Shown here one piece after another: positions 26,604-34,321 of a DNA stretch of 64,000 nt. The DNA is from Chryseobacterium sp. SORGH_AS_0447 (lineage in GTDB: Bacteria > Bacteroidota > Bacteroidia > Flavobacteriales > Weeksellaceae). The stretch lies in assembly GCF_030818695.1 (NCBI RefSeq), contig NZ_JAUTAR010000001.1, positions 1,234,501 through 1,298,500 of the forward strand, read 5' to 3'. The stretch's first letter is position 1; every line of letters begins with the position of its first letter. Both the position numbers and the translations under genes were made by a program. The notes beneath the pieces are model-generated. The model saw only the letters and a program-made list of their open reading frames with translations, had not been told where the DNA came from and did not search any database.

Positions 26604-26631
26604 TTGAATTAATATGAATTGGTTATTTTTG
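26604..26631 (+). promoter_or_regulatory. Textbook Bacteroidetes promoter
   Basis: TTG (26604-26606), exactly 17 bp, then TATTTTTG (26624-26631). The expected start point is about 26637, giving a leader of about 15 nt before ATG 26653. Confidence 0.8.
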
Positions 26632-26652
26632 TAGTACCTAAATTACAGTATT

Positions 26653-27087
26653 ATGAAAAATTCATTTGTAAAAGTCTTTCTAATAGCAGGGGTGATGATT
26701 GTCGGAAGTTCTTTTTCCGCCGGTGAAAACGATCCTCAGAGAAAAGATGAAGTTTCGAAAGAGGTTTCAAAAGCGAAAACGTACAAAATCCGTTACGGTC
26801 TTTTGGGACAAAACGGAACCAAAACGTTGTCCGGCAGTTATGATGTGGGAAGCTTTATTGCTACCAATACGGTAACCGGACAAAGTTATGATACGTACTA
26901 TGGCGGCGGTTTTCAGACCCTGCCCGCTTATTTTGATGATCTTCCTGCCGGAAATTACACGTTTAGTGCAATGCAGGGCCAGGGCGGCTGGGCAGGATAC
27001 GGTTCTGTAACTTCAGAAGTTTCGGATGCCCAAGTGGATTCGGATGGCTATGTCACGATTTATATCCCGGTTTCCTGGGAAGAATAA
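26653..27087 (+). CDS. Small secreted protein, unknown function
   Basis: This 144-residue exported protein has a signal peptide (KVFLIAGVMIVGSSFSAG). A charged linker (NDPQRKDEVSKEVSKAK) is followed by a compact beta-rich domain of about 100 residues (YKIRYGLLGQNGTKTLSGSYDVGSF, FDDLPAGNYTFSAMQGQGGWAGYGSV). It has no cysteines and no T9SS domain, so it is probably periplasmic or released by another route. It stands alone between a near-consensus promoter and a strong terminator, which suggests substantial expression. I do not recognise the family. Confidence 0.75.
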   Translation: MKNSFVKVFLIAGVMIVGSSFSAGENDPQRKDEVSKEVSKAKTYKIRYGLLGQNGTKTLSGSYDVGSFIATNTVTGQSYDTYYGGGFQTLPAYFDDLPAGNYTFSAMQGQGGWAGYGSVTSEVSDAQVDSDGYVTIYIPVSWEE

Positions 27088-27091
27088 AAGA

Positions 27092-27121
27092 AAATCTCAC
27101 TGGAAACAGTGAGATTTTTTT
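27092..27121 (+). terminator. Intrinsic terminator
   Basis: AAATCTCACT pairs with AGTGAGATTT around GGAAAC, then a T run, directly after the stop codon of the small secreted protein. Confidence 0.9.
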
Positions 27122-27404
27122 ATACCTAATTTGTATATACATGAAATCATAGAAATCAAAAGTTATCTATGAGTAACATTATTGATTTTAGGATTCTAAG
27201 CTCTACATCAATATTGTTGTTGACTCTGTATAATAGTAACGGTTCATAACTAGTATGTTATTATCTTTTATTAATTCCTTCTTTTAATATTAATTTATAG
27301 TTAAAAAACTGAAATTCTGAGGGATATGTAAAATTTTGATTTTTATTTAATTTTAATGCTTACTATTTTGCTTATCTCATTAATGCTTGTTATCTTTGGC
27401 CTTT

Positions 27405-27592
27405 CTGTCATCTTGCAGAGAAGAAGTTACAGAACTGGTTTTTATATTACAGTAATCATCCATAATGGAAGAAATATTGTAAGACCAAAATATAGTAGCA
27501 TATGTTACTGACAAGCTCTGTTCAGTGCACTCTGAATAGATTTTTTTCATCATTTGTGTTTTTACGGCCTCCTGAAAGGGAGGCTATTTTAT
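27405..27592 (+). ncRNA. Candidate small RNA E1
   Basis: In the 600-bp gap between two small genes there is a promoter-like TTG-N20-TATCTTTG (27368-27398). No ORF follows, and the unit ends in an intrinsic terminator (GCCTCC pairs with GGAGGC, 27567-27584, then T-rich). Just before the terminator, 27541-27563 is identical in all 23 bases to 29304-29326 in element E2. An internal start near TATGTTAC (27501-27508) would give a shorter RNA of about 85 nt, like E2. The rest of this gap (27122-27367) shows nothing I can name. Confidence 0.4.
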
Positions 27593-27687
27593 TTAAAATC
27601 TTTTTATACGGAATATGACTCCGCTCATAGAATCCCTGTTTTTTTAAGCATAATTTTGATTTAATATTAAACATCAAAAATTATTAT

Positions 27688-27981
27688 ATGAAAAAAGTAA
27701 TGCTATTAATGCTGGGATTAAGTCTTTTTGCGGTAAGCTGTAAAAAGCAGGAAACACAGAATGAAAACAATGCGGTTACGGATTCTGTAGGTACATCGGG
27801 AACAACATCCGATACTTCAGGTACGGGAACTATGTCTACGGATTCTACAGGCACCGCTGGTGACAGCGCAATGAATCAGGGGAACACTCAGAATAACCAG
27901 AGAAGTACTACTACAAACCAGACGAACGGATCAAACGGTACACAGTCTAACGGAGGAACCAGAACTGATTCTGCCAGATAA
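27688..27981 (+). CDS. Small Ser/Thr/Gly-rich lipoprotein
   Basis: This 97-residue lipoprotein has a signal and lipobox (LSLFAVSCKKQ). The mature part is almost entirely Ser, Thr, Gly, Asn and Gln with a few acidic residues (GTSGTTSDTSGTGTMSTDSTGTAGDSA), so it is probably disordered. Similar short lipoproteins are common in Chryseobacterium and have no known role. It has its own terminator 36 bp downstream. Candidate RNA E1 ends about 95 bp upstream. Confidence 0.8.
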   Translation: MKKVMLLMLGLSLFAVSCKKQETQNENNAVTDSVGTSGTTSDTSGTGTMSTDSTGTAGDSAMNQGNTQNNQRSTTTNQTNGSNGTQSNGGTRTDSAR

Positions 27982-28016
27982 GGATAAGATACTTTTTCCA
28001 ACCCATATACCTTTTA

Positions 28017-28055
28017 AAAAAGAGGCGGTCTTCATAGACTGCCTCTTTGTTTTAT
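28017..28055 (+). terminator. Intrinsic terminator
   Basis: AAAGAGGCGGTCT pairs with AGACTGCCTCTTT (one mismatch) around TCAT, then a T-rich tract. Confidence 0.85.
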
Positions 28056-28133
28056 ATAAAATGTGTAGGTTTTAAATAGTGGTTCTTATCCTGTAAGGCG
28101 CATTTGAAACTCCAGTAACTTAATTTAACACGC

Positions 28134-28985
28134 TTAATAATACTGGAAAGCTGTTTTTATTTTGTTCATTAACCTGTAAGGTATTTTTGTCTGGTAGTTG
28201 AGAAGACTGTAAATATCCTGTGCATTAGTATAAGCTACCGGAACAGGCTTTCCATCAATTACGGTAATTTTTCTCCGTTGCATGGTCTCATGAATAACCC
28301 GCGCAAAAGACTCTTTTGCGCTCTGCTTGGCACTGTGCTGAGAAATTCCGTTGGAATGAAGCCGGTATTTATAAAAAACTTCATCTACAAATTTCGCATC
28401 ACCAAACTCCAGAAGCTTCAGGTACAGATCCTGGTCGACAGCATTTTTGAGGGTAGGATTAATTCCGGAGGTCTTCAGGTAAGTCTCTCTTTTAAAAACA
28501 AAAAATGCATGAATTTGAATGGGAATATTGAAAAAATATTTATTGTTATGAATCTGCTTTATTTTCGAAAAAACCTCTTTCGGATTAAGATTTTCATCAC
28601 AGAAAATTAGTTTGGAGTACGTCGCAATGATTTTACTGCTTTTCTTGAACTCGTCAAGCAAGCATTCAACAGCATAGCTGAAAATTGCATCATCGGGATC
28701 CAGAAAAGCACAGAATTCTCCGGTTGCCAGATCCAGGCACTTTCTTTTGGTATATCCGCATCCTTTGTTTTGTGTATTTTGATAAAATTTAAAGCGCTCA
28801 TCGCCATCGATAAACTTTTTAATGAGCTCTACCGAATTGTCAGTTGAGCAGTCATCTACAATAATTACTTCCCAGTTGTCGTAGCTCTGTGAAATAATAG
28901 AATCATAACAATCCTTGAAATATCTTCCATTGTTATAATTGGCAATAAGTATAGATATTTTATTCACCTTAATTGGATTTATCAT
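28134..28985 (-). CDS. Family 2 glycosyltransferase
   Basis: This is an inverting GT-A glycosyltransferase of 283 residues, probably making a surface polysaccharide or glycoprotein glycan. The N-terminal nucleotide-sugar domain reads ISILIANYNNGRYFKDCYDSIISQSYDNWEVIIVDDCSTDNS, and the metal-binding DxD-type motif is FLDPDDAIF. A later segment LKNAVDQDLYLKLLEFGDAKFVDEVFYKYRLH is typical of GT2 acceptor loops. No membrane segment is seen. ATG 28985 was preferred to an in-frame alternative three codons upstream. It stands alone between accessory genes; the sugar is not predictable. Confidence 0.9.
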   Translation of the reverse strand: MINPIKVNKISILIANYNNGRYFKDCYDSIISQSYDNWEVIIVDDCSTDNSVELIKKFIDGDERFKFYQNTQNKGCGYTKRKCLDLATGEFCAFLDPDDAIFSYAVECLLDEFKKSSKIIATYSKLIFCDENLNPKEVFSKIKQIHNNKYFFNIPIQIHAFFVFKRETYLKTSGINPTLKNAVDQDLYLKLLEFGDAKFVDEVFYKYRLHSNGISQHSAKQSAKESFARVIHETMQRRKITVIDGKPVPVAYTNAQDIYSLLNYQTKIPYRLMNKIKTAFQYY

Positions 28986-29223
28986 TGGAAGCAAAAGTAC
29001 TTAACATAATATTTAAAGAAGATGATCTAAATCAATCTTTTTATATGAAATAAAATGTATCTTATAAAAATACTTCTATGGGTTTAATTTTAGATATTTA
29101 TTGGAAATAAAAAATTATGAAGTTTAAATACAGGATTTTGTGAAAGTCTATTTACGATCTGTATTATTGAAATTCCATTTATAAATTAGAAGAAATTCTA
29201 AATATTTTAATAAAAATTTTACG

Positions 29224-29270
29224 TTATGATCTCAATCATAAGCATATAGTAAACGAGCTTATTACTTTTA
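29224..29270 (+). promoter_or_regulatory. FNR/CRP-like operator and promoter of element E2
   Basis: The palindrome TTATGATCTCAATCATAA (29224-29241, arms TTATGA and TCATAA) is followed after 21 bp by TACTTTTA (29263-29270). The centre lies about -42 from the expected start, which is the class II activator position. The TGAT-N4-ATCA core is that of FNR-type sites. No TTG -33 box is present. Confidence 0.6.
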
Positions 29271-29274
29271 CGAC

Positions 29275-29362
29275 ATGGATTAATAATAATTGATTCAATA
29301 AAATTTTTTTCATCATTTGTGTTTTTTTTGGTCTCCTTTGCAAAAAGGAGACCTTATTTTTT
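29275..29362 (+). ncRNA. Candidate small RNA E2
   Basis: The unit has a palindrome and promoter box upstream, about 55 nt without a credible ORF, a 23-nt tract shared exactly with E1 (29304-29326), then a strong terminator: GGTCTCCTTT pairs with AAAGGAGACC around a GCAA loop (29330-29353), then T-rich. The next gene starts 275 bp later and is set apart by the terminator. The rest of the 643-bp gap (28995-29220) holds nothing I can name. Confidence 0.55.
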
Positions 29363-29603
29363 GTCTTGAATTAATTGATTATTTCAACTGCAATTAAAAA
29401 AGAGGAGTATCGGCGATCAAATAAAGAAATAGATAATAATCGGTTTTATATAAATTGTAAAGAAAGCAATAAAACAGCTGAATCAACGTTTTGTTTTACA
29501 CATGCACTTATATATTTGTTTTTCAATAGATGCACTATTGGATTTAATATAATTTCTTTAAAAAATTATAGCGATTTATGCTATAAAATATCAAAAAACG
29601 AAT

Positions 29604-29611
29604 TAGATTTG
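29604..29611 (+). promoter_or_regulatory. Putative -7 box of the large T9SS gene
   Basis: TAGATTTG lies 26 bp before ATG 29638. No TTG is found at the expected distance, so it is only a partial promoter match. Confidence 0.4.
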
Positions 29612-29637
29612 CAAGGATTAATATTAAATGATAACTT

Positions 29638-32600
29638 ATGAAGAAACTTTCTACTTATTTAGTACTTCTTCTGTGTTTGTTAAATCTGGGCGCCATTCCT
29701 GACGCCTATGGGCAGACACCTGCTCCGTTACCTTATTCGCAGAACTTTAATACGGCAAATGACTTGACGTTACTCAACGGAAGTCAGACGAATAAATGGT
29801 TCTACGGTGCTGTAACGGGAAATACGGGCAGCTCCCTTTACATTTCAAACACAAACGGAACCACGAATGCTTATTCAACCAGTACAACCAGTGTTGTGCA
29901 GGCATACCGGGATCTGGCCATTCCTACGGGAGCTTCCGTAGCCAACTTTTCATTCGACTGGAAAGGGGTAGGGGAATCCGGATGGGATTACCTGAGGGTA
30001 TGGATGGTTCCTGCAACCTTTACTCCTACACCGGGAACGCAGATTACTGCAGGCAGTGGAAGAATTCAGGTGGGAACCGAATTTACAAACCAGGCAAGCT
30101 GGCAAACGTACAGCACCATCAGCTTAAACATCAGCTCTTTTGCAGGAACTACTATGCGTCTTGTATTTGAGTGGAGAAATGATGATCTTTTCGGGACACA
30201 GCCACCGATTGCTATTGATAACATCAACGTAAGCGTACCAAGCTGTTTCCCTCCATCTGCCCCTACAACAGGCAGCATTACGACCAACAGTGCAGTTTTA
30301 TCGTGGACTGCTCCCGGGACTGCTCCCGCTAACGGATATGAGTATTATATAAGTACCAATCCTACAGCACCTACCGCAGCCACCACGGGTGTAGCCAATG
30401 CCGGAACAAGTGTTACCGTTGCATTAGCTTCAAGCACTACCTATTATTGGTGGGTACGTTCCATTTGTGGAGCAGCCAATAAAAGTGTCTGGATCGCGGC
30501 ATCAAGTTTTTCAACACTTCAGGTACCTACTACTATTCCTTATACACAAAGCTTCTCAACTGGAAATGACCTTCAGCTGACGAGTTCCGGACAGCCAAAC
30601 ATTTGGTTCTACGGTTCTGTAACAGGAAATCCGGCCAACTCATTGTATATTACAAATGACAATGGGGTTTCTAATGCATATAACACTTCAGCTACCAGCG
30701 TAGTACATGCCTTTAGAGATCTTATTGTTCCTGCAGGAACTACTAATGCTACTTTATCATTCGACTGGAGGGGCATGGGAGAATCCAGCTTTGACTATAT
30801 AAGAGTATGGCTTGTTCCAATGTCTTATACGCCGGTTGCCGGAACACAGATTACAACAGGAGGAGGAAGAATCCAGATCGGATCCGACTTTAATCAACAA
30901 AGCACCTGGCAGAACTATTTCAATACCCTGGTAAACCTGAGCACTTTTGCCGGTCAGCAGGTACGTTTGGTTTTCGAATGGAGAAATGACAGTATTATCG
31001 GAACACAGCCTGCCGGAGCGATTGACAATATCAATTTAAGCATCCCGACGTGCCAGGTTCCTACCAATATCGCAATCAACACTGTAGGAAGCACTACGGC
31101 AACAGTTACATGGACTGCTGCGGTACCGACTCCGGTGGGTGGATATCAGTATTACCTGTCTACAACTAACGTAGCACCAACTTCAGCTACAACGCCAACA
31201 GGTTCATCCGCAGGAACAACGCTTAACTTAACTTCTCTGACGCCTAATACAACTTATTATATCTGGATCCGTTCCGTATGTGTAGGGTCAGACAGAAGCT
31301 TCTGGGCAGCGGGTCCTAGTTTTACGACCACTCAGATTCCTGCTACTATTCCTTATATCCAGCCTTTCACTACAGGAAGTGATTTAGGATATACCAACGG
31401 TACCCAGGTAAACAAATGGACTTACGGAAGTGCTACCGGAAATACCGGAAATTCACTTTATATTTCCAATACCAACGGAACAACCAATGCCTACAGCATT
31501 ACCTCATCAAGTGTTGTGCATGCTTACAGAGACATTATTGTACCGGCAGGAACTACTACGGCTATTTTCTCTTTTGACTGGAAAGGAGTTGGAGAATCGA
31601 GCTGGGATTATTTGAGAGTATGGCTGGTACCAACAACCTTTATGCCTGTTTCCGGAACGCAGATCACTGCAGGTACAGGAAGAATTCAGGTGGGTGCAAA
31701 CTACAATCAACAGACGACATGGCAGAATGTCTTTAATCCAACGCTGAATATTTCAAGCTTTGCAGGCACAACAATGCGTTTGGTATTTGAATGGAGAAAC
31801 GATTCAAGCGGTGGTACACAGCCTCCGATTGCGATTGATAATATTAATTTACGTATCTGTAACAATGCGACGCCAACCGTTACATTAGGAACGCCTACCC
31901 ACAACTCAATTGTGTTAACGTGGAACCAAGATATCGGTGGTGCTACTTATACGATAAGATACAGACCGGTTAATTCTTCAACTTGGCAGACGGTAAATGT
32001 GGCAGCAGCGGCTTATCCGGCAACTACGAATACGACGACACTGACCAACCTTTTATCAGCTACTCAGTACGAAGTGGAGGTTGCAGCGATATGTAATACG
32101 AATACGGGAGTATATTCCCACAGTACATTTACAACGCGATGTGATCCGACACCTCCGAATGTAACGGTAAGTAATATTACGACTACATCGGCATTGATTA
32201 CATGGTCTCCGCTTGCAGCAAGCTCTCATTATTTCTTAAGATACAGAATCGTAGGAAGCGGTAATGCGGGATGGAGTGCAAATATTGCTTTACCACTTGC
32301 TCCTGCCAATACTTATCCGCTTACAGGACTAAGTGTATTTACAAAGTATGAAGTTCAGATCGCCAATATGTGTGACAATGAGAATACATTGAACCCATGG
32401 TCTAACCCTAAAGTATTTACAACGGAAAGAACTTGTGAAATTGCTCCTCCTGGATTAACCATTACGAATCTCACCACCACTACCGCACAGGTAACATGGG
32501 ATCCGTTCCCAAGTGCCACTTATATCTTACGATACAGAAAAGTAGGTATTCCGAGCTGGACAACGGTAACTTCCAATACCAATACCATTACCTTAACCGG

Positions 32601-33405
32601 TCTGTTGGAATTGACACAATATGAAATGCAGGTAGCAAACGTTTGTAGCGGAACTCCTGGTAACTATACACTTCCGTATCTGTTTACAACACCAACGGTA
32701 GTATATTGCCAGATGCAGGCGACAACGGCAAGCACGAATTACATTTCAAAGGTTACTGTTACTCCTAATGGTAAACCGGTAAAGACGAACCCGTCGTTAG
32801 CATCAAACTATACCGATTACACCGGAGTGACGAATACATTTATCGAATTGATCCAGGGATCTTCGGATAATAAGATCAGCATCGATAAAACTGCTTCAGG
32901 AAATGCTGGGGTAGCTGTCTGGATTGACTTCAACAGAAACGGATACTTCGATATCAACGAAAGGATCCTTGTTTCCGGACCGAATACGGACCAAACGGTA
33001 AGCGGAACATTTACAGTGCCTGCGGATGCTTTTGTCAGCCTGACAGACTATAAATATGTAGTGATGAGAGTGGCGATGTCAAAAGATGCCATCCCTGTAA
33101 ACTGTACCAACTTCCCGAATGGTGAGGTTGAGGATTACACAGTAAGAATTTCGAAACTTCCGGTACCTAATCCTGTAAATCAGACGGATATCTTAATCTA
33201 TCCTAATCCGGTAAGAACTGTATTAAATGTGAAAAACATCAGTCCGAGAGCCAATTATAAAATCTATAATTCTACTGGGCAGCTTGTTTCATCAGGAATC
33301 ATTCTGAATAACAAGATTGATGTTCATGTATTAATCAACGGAATTTATGTAATAGATATCGAAGACGTAAAAGGTACTGTACAGAAAAAGTTTATCAAAG
33401 AATAA
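29638..33405 (+). CDS. Large T9SS-secreted protein with triple anchor/Fn3 repeats and GEVED domain
   Basis: This 1255-residue surface protein has a signal peptide (LSTYLVLLLCLLNLGAIPDAYGQ). Three copies follow of a beta-sandwich domain of about 170 residues (each with FSFDWKGVGES, GTQITAG, MRLVFEWRND, GTQPPIAIDNIN or close variants). The first two are followed by a fibronectin type III domain and the third by a run of three Fn3 domains. A GEVED domain follows (VAVWIDFNRNGYFDINERIL, FPNGEVEDYTV). It ends in a T9SS type A sorting domain (ILIYPNPVRTVLNVKN, YKIYNSTGQLVSSG, KKFIKE). The design suggests an adhesin or carbohydrate-binding surface protein; no catalytic site was seen. It ends in a strong terminator. 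Confidence 0.88.
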   Translation: MKKLSTYLVLLLCLLNLGAIPDAYGQTPAPLPYSQNFNTANDLTLLNGSQTNKWFYGAVTGNTGSSLYISNTNGTTNAYSTSTTSVVQAYRDLAIPTGASVANFSFDWKGVGESGWDYLRVWMVPATFTPTPGTQITAGSGRIQVGTEFTNQASWQTYSTISLNISSFAGTTMRLVFEWRNDDLFGTQPPIAIDNINVSVPSCFPPSAPTTGSITTNSAVLSWTAPGTAPANGYEYYISTNPTAPTAATTGVANAGTSVTVALASSTTYYWWVRSICGAANKSVWIAASSFSTLQVPTTIPYTQSFSTGNDLQLTSSGQPNIWFYGSVTGNPANSLYITNDNGVSNAYNTSATSVVHAFRDLIVPAGTTNATLSFDWRGMGESSFDYIRVWLVPMSYTPVAGTQITTGGGRIQIGSDFNQQSTWQNYFNTLVNLSTFAGQQVRLVFEWRNDSIIGTQPAGAIDNINLSIPTCQVPTNIAINTVGSTTATVTWTAAVPTPVGGYQYYLSTTNVAPTSATTPTGSSAGTTLNLTSLTPNTTYYIWIRSVCVGSDRSFWAAGPSFTTTQIPATIPYIQPFTTGSDLGYTNGTQVNKWTYGSATGNTGNSLYISNTNGTTNAYSITSSSVVHAYRDIIVPAGTTTAIFSFDWKGVGESSWDYLRVWLVPTTFMPVSGTQITAGTGRIQVGANYNQQTTWQNVFNPTLNISSFAGTTMRLVFEWRNDSSGGTQPPIAIDNINLRICNNATPTVTLGTPTHNSIVLTWNQDIGGATYTIRYRPVNSSTWQTVNVAAAAYPATTNTTTLTNLLSATQYEVEVAAICNTNTGVYSHSTFTTRCDPTPPNVTVSNITTTSALITWSPLAASSHYFLRYRIVGSGNAGWSANIALPLAPANTYPLTGLSVFTKYEVQIANMCDNENTLNPWSNPKVFTTERTCEIAPPGLTITNLTTTTAQVTWDPFPSATYILRYRKVGIPSWTTVTSNTNTITLTGLLELTQYEMQVANVCSGTPGNYTLPYLFTTPTVVYCQMQATTASTNYISKVTVTPNGKPVKTNPSLASNYTDYTGVTNTFIELIQGSSDNKISIDKTASGNAGVAVWIDFNRNGYFDINERILVSGPNTDQTVSGTFTVPADAFVSLTDYKYVVMRVAMSKDAIPVNCTNFPNGEVEDYTVRISKLPVPNPVNQTDILIYPNPVRTVLNVKNISPRANYKIYNSTGQLVSSGIILNNKIDVHVLINGIYVIDIEDVKGTVQKKFIKE
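29728..31862 (+). repeat. Three DNA-level repeats inside the T9SS protein gene
   Basis: The copies span about 29728-30245, 30531-31053 and 31344-31862. They encode the three anchor-like domains. Copies 1 and 3 are closer to each other than to copy 2, for example in the NGTTNAYS and FDWKGVGES segments. They could recombine to change domain number. Confidence 0.75.
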
Positions 33406-33428
33406 AAATAAATTGATAATAATAAAGG

Positions 33429-33460
33429 ATAAGCTCTCAGAAATGAGAGCTTATTTTTTT
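33429..33460 (+). terminator. Intrinsic terminator of the large T9SS gene
   Basis: ATAAGCTCTCA pairs with TGAGAGCTTAT around GAAA, followed by a T run. Confidence 0.92.
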
Positions 33461-33647
33461 AACATTTTTTAAATGATTGTTTAGTTTTTTACATATTTAT
33501 AAATTACTGCAAATCCCTATAAGATCAGATAGTTCCGCTTCTTATCATCAGTTAAACTATTTTTAATCTATAATAAAGTTATGTTAATTGATAAAATTTA
33601 TGTTATGTATAGATGTATTTAAGATGAACATTTCATACATTTGCAGT

Positions 33648-33717
33648 CACTCATGTTTAATTTGAGTTTTCATGGTTATTAGTTTTTTAATCCCTGTAGC
33701 AATACGGGGATTTTTTT
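33648..33717 (+). ncRNA. Candidate small RNA E3
   Basis: TACATTTG (33636-33643) is followed by GCAGTCACTCATG and about 40 nt without an ORF. It ends in a terminator: AATCCCTGTA pairs with TACGGGGATT around a GCAA loop (33689-33712), with a T run. The body closely matches element E4. Upstream, only a left half-site (TTATG at 33598-33602) of the E2/E4-type palindrome is found at the expected distance. Confidence 0.5.
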
Positions 33718-33756
33718 ATTGTAAAAGTTTCCTTGAAAACCAGACGGAATCTTTTA

Positions 33757-33984
33757 TCAGTTCTTGTTTTTTGGAAAAAGAAATACTCTGAATCTCGCAT
33801 TGCTGCTATAGTTTTTACAGCTGTCATCCATAAAAAGAGAGGGATTCTTTTTAAATTCCTCCATATAATTCCTGCCTTCTTCTTCCAGTGCAGGAATTAT
33901 AATATAATCATAAAGAGTCTTGGTAAACTCACTGGAATTTTTCAAAATATTTTTCTTCTGTTTAATTGCTTCGTTGAACGTCAT
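33757..33984 (-). CDS. Small hypothetical protein
   Basis: This 75-residue protein is mostly charged helix (MTFNEAIKQKKNILKNSSEF, ALEEEGRNYMEEFKKNPSL) with a short basic-aromatic C-terminus (RFRVFLFPKNKN). No signal peptide or membrane segment is visible. A TAAATTTG box lies about 20 bp upstream (CAAATTTA on + at 34004-34011), which supports it as a real gene. It lies on the opposite strand between candidate small RNAs E3 and E4. I do not recognise a family, and a link to the RNA elements is only positional. Confidence 0.55.
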   Translation of the reverse strand: MTFNEAIKQKKNILKNSSEFTKTLYDYIIIPALEEEGRNYMEEFKKNPSLFMDDSCKNYSSNARFRVFLFPKNKN

Positions 33985-34042
33985 GGTATGTAATTAGTTG
34001 ATGCAAATTTAATCAATATTGTGTGAAAAATAAAATTTTTAA

Positions 34043-34089
34043 TAGAGATTGTAATCATAAAATCGGAAAATAAGAAATCAATATATTTG
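34043..34089 (+). promoter_or_regulatory. FNR/CRP-like operator and promoter of element E4
   Basis: TAGAGATTGTAATCATAA (34043-34060; the right arm TCATAA is exact, the left is degenerate), 21 bp, then TATATTTG (34082-34089). The spacing equals that of E2 and E6. Confidence 0.5.
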
Positions 34090-34093
34090 CAGC

Positions 34094-34161
34094 GATTCTC
34101 ATGTTTATTGAGTTTTCATGGTTATTAGTTTTTAATCCTCATAGAAATATGGGGATTTTTT
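34094..34161 (+). ncRNA. Candidate small RNA E4
   Basis: About 65 nt with no ORF, ending in a terminator (AATCCTCAT pairs with ATGGGGATT, 34134-34157, then T-rich). It is similar to E3 along its whole length: ATGTTTA, TTGAGTTTTCATGG, TTATTAGTTTTTAATCC and the stem. The stem is kept although its bases differ. The operator of E5 starts three bases after the T run. Confidence 0.6.
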
Positions 34162-34163
34162 CG

Positions 34164-34209
34164 TTGTGATTTTGATCATAAAATCTCTATATAATGATTT
34201 ATATATTTA
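34164..34209 (+). promoter_or_regulatory. FNR/CRP-like operator and promoter of element E5
   Basis: TTGTGATTTTGATCATAA (34164-34181; TTGTGA-N6-TCATAA, core TGAT-N4-ATCA), 20 bp, then TATATTTA (34202-34209). Confidence 0.6.
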
Positions 34210-34213
34210 CAGT

Positions 34214-34272
34214 AGCAATAACACAATATTTATTCTCAGTAAGTTTGCCTCTCGTTACGAGAGGTTTTTTTT
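34214..34272 (+). ncRNA. Candidate small RNA E5
   Basis: About 58 nt with no ORF, ending in the perfect stem CCTCTCG-TTA-CGAGAGG (34248-34264) and eight Ts. The body differs from E3/E4, but promoter, operator and size are the same. The operator of E6 begins inside the T run. Confidence 0.6.
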
Positions 34273-34317
34273 ATGACTTCAGTCATATCGTAAGCAGAAT
34301 GTTTCGGAGTAGCTTTA
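34271..34317 (+). promoter_or_regulatory. FNR/CRP-like operator and promoter of element E6
   Basis: TTATGACTTCAGTCATAT (34271-34288; TTATGA-N6-TCATAT), 21 bp, then TAGCTTTA (34310-34317). Confidence 0.6.
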
Positions 34318-34321
34318 CCGA

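Noticed and set aside
29375..29641. 88-residue ORF on + before the large T9SS gene
   Set aside because: It follows the E2 terminator, overlaps the promoter box and start of the T9SS gene, has no recognisable domain and rare-looking composition. I regard it as chance.
33733..33993. 86-residue ORF on + opposite the small protein at 33757-33984
   Set aside because: The minus-strand ORF has a promoter box and a natural protein composition; the + ORF has neither and overlaps the E3 terminator region.
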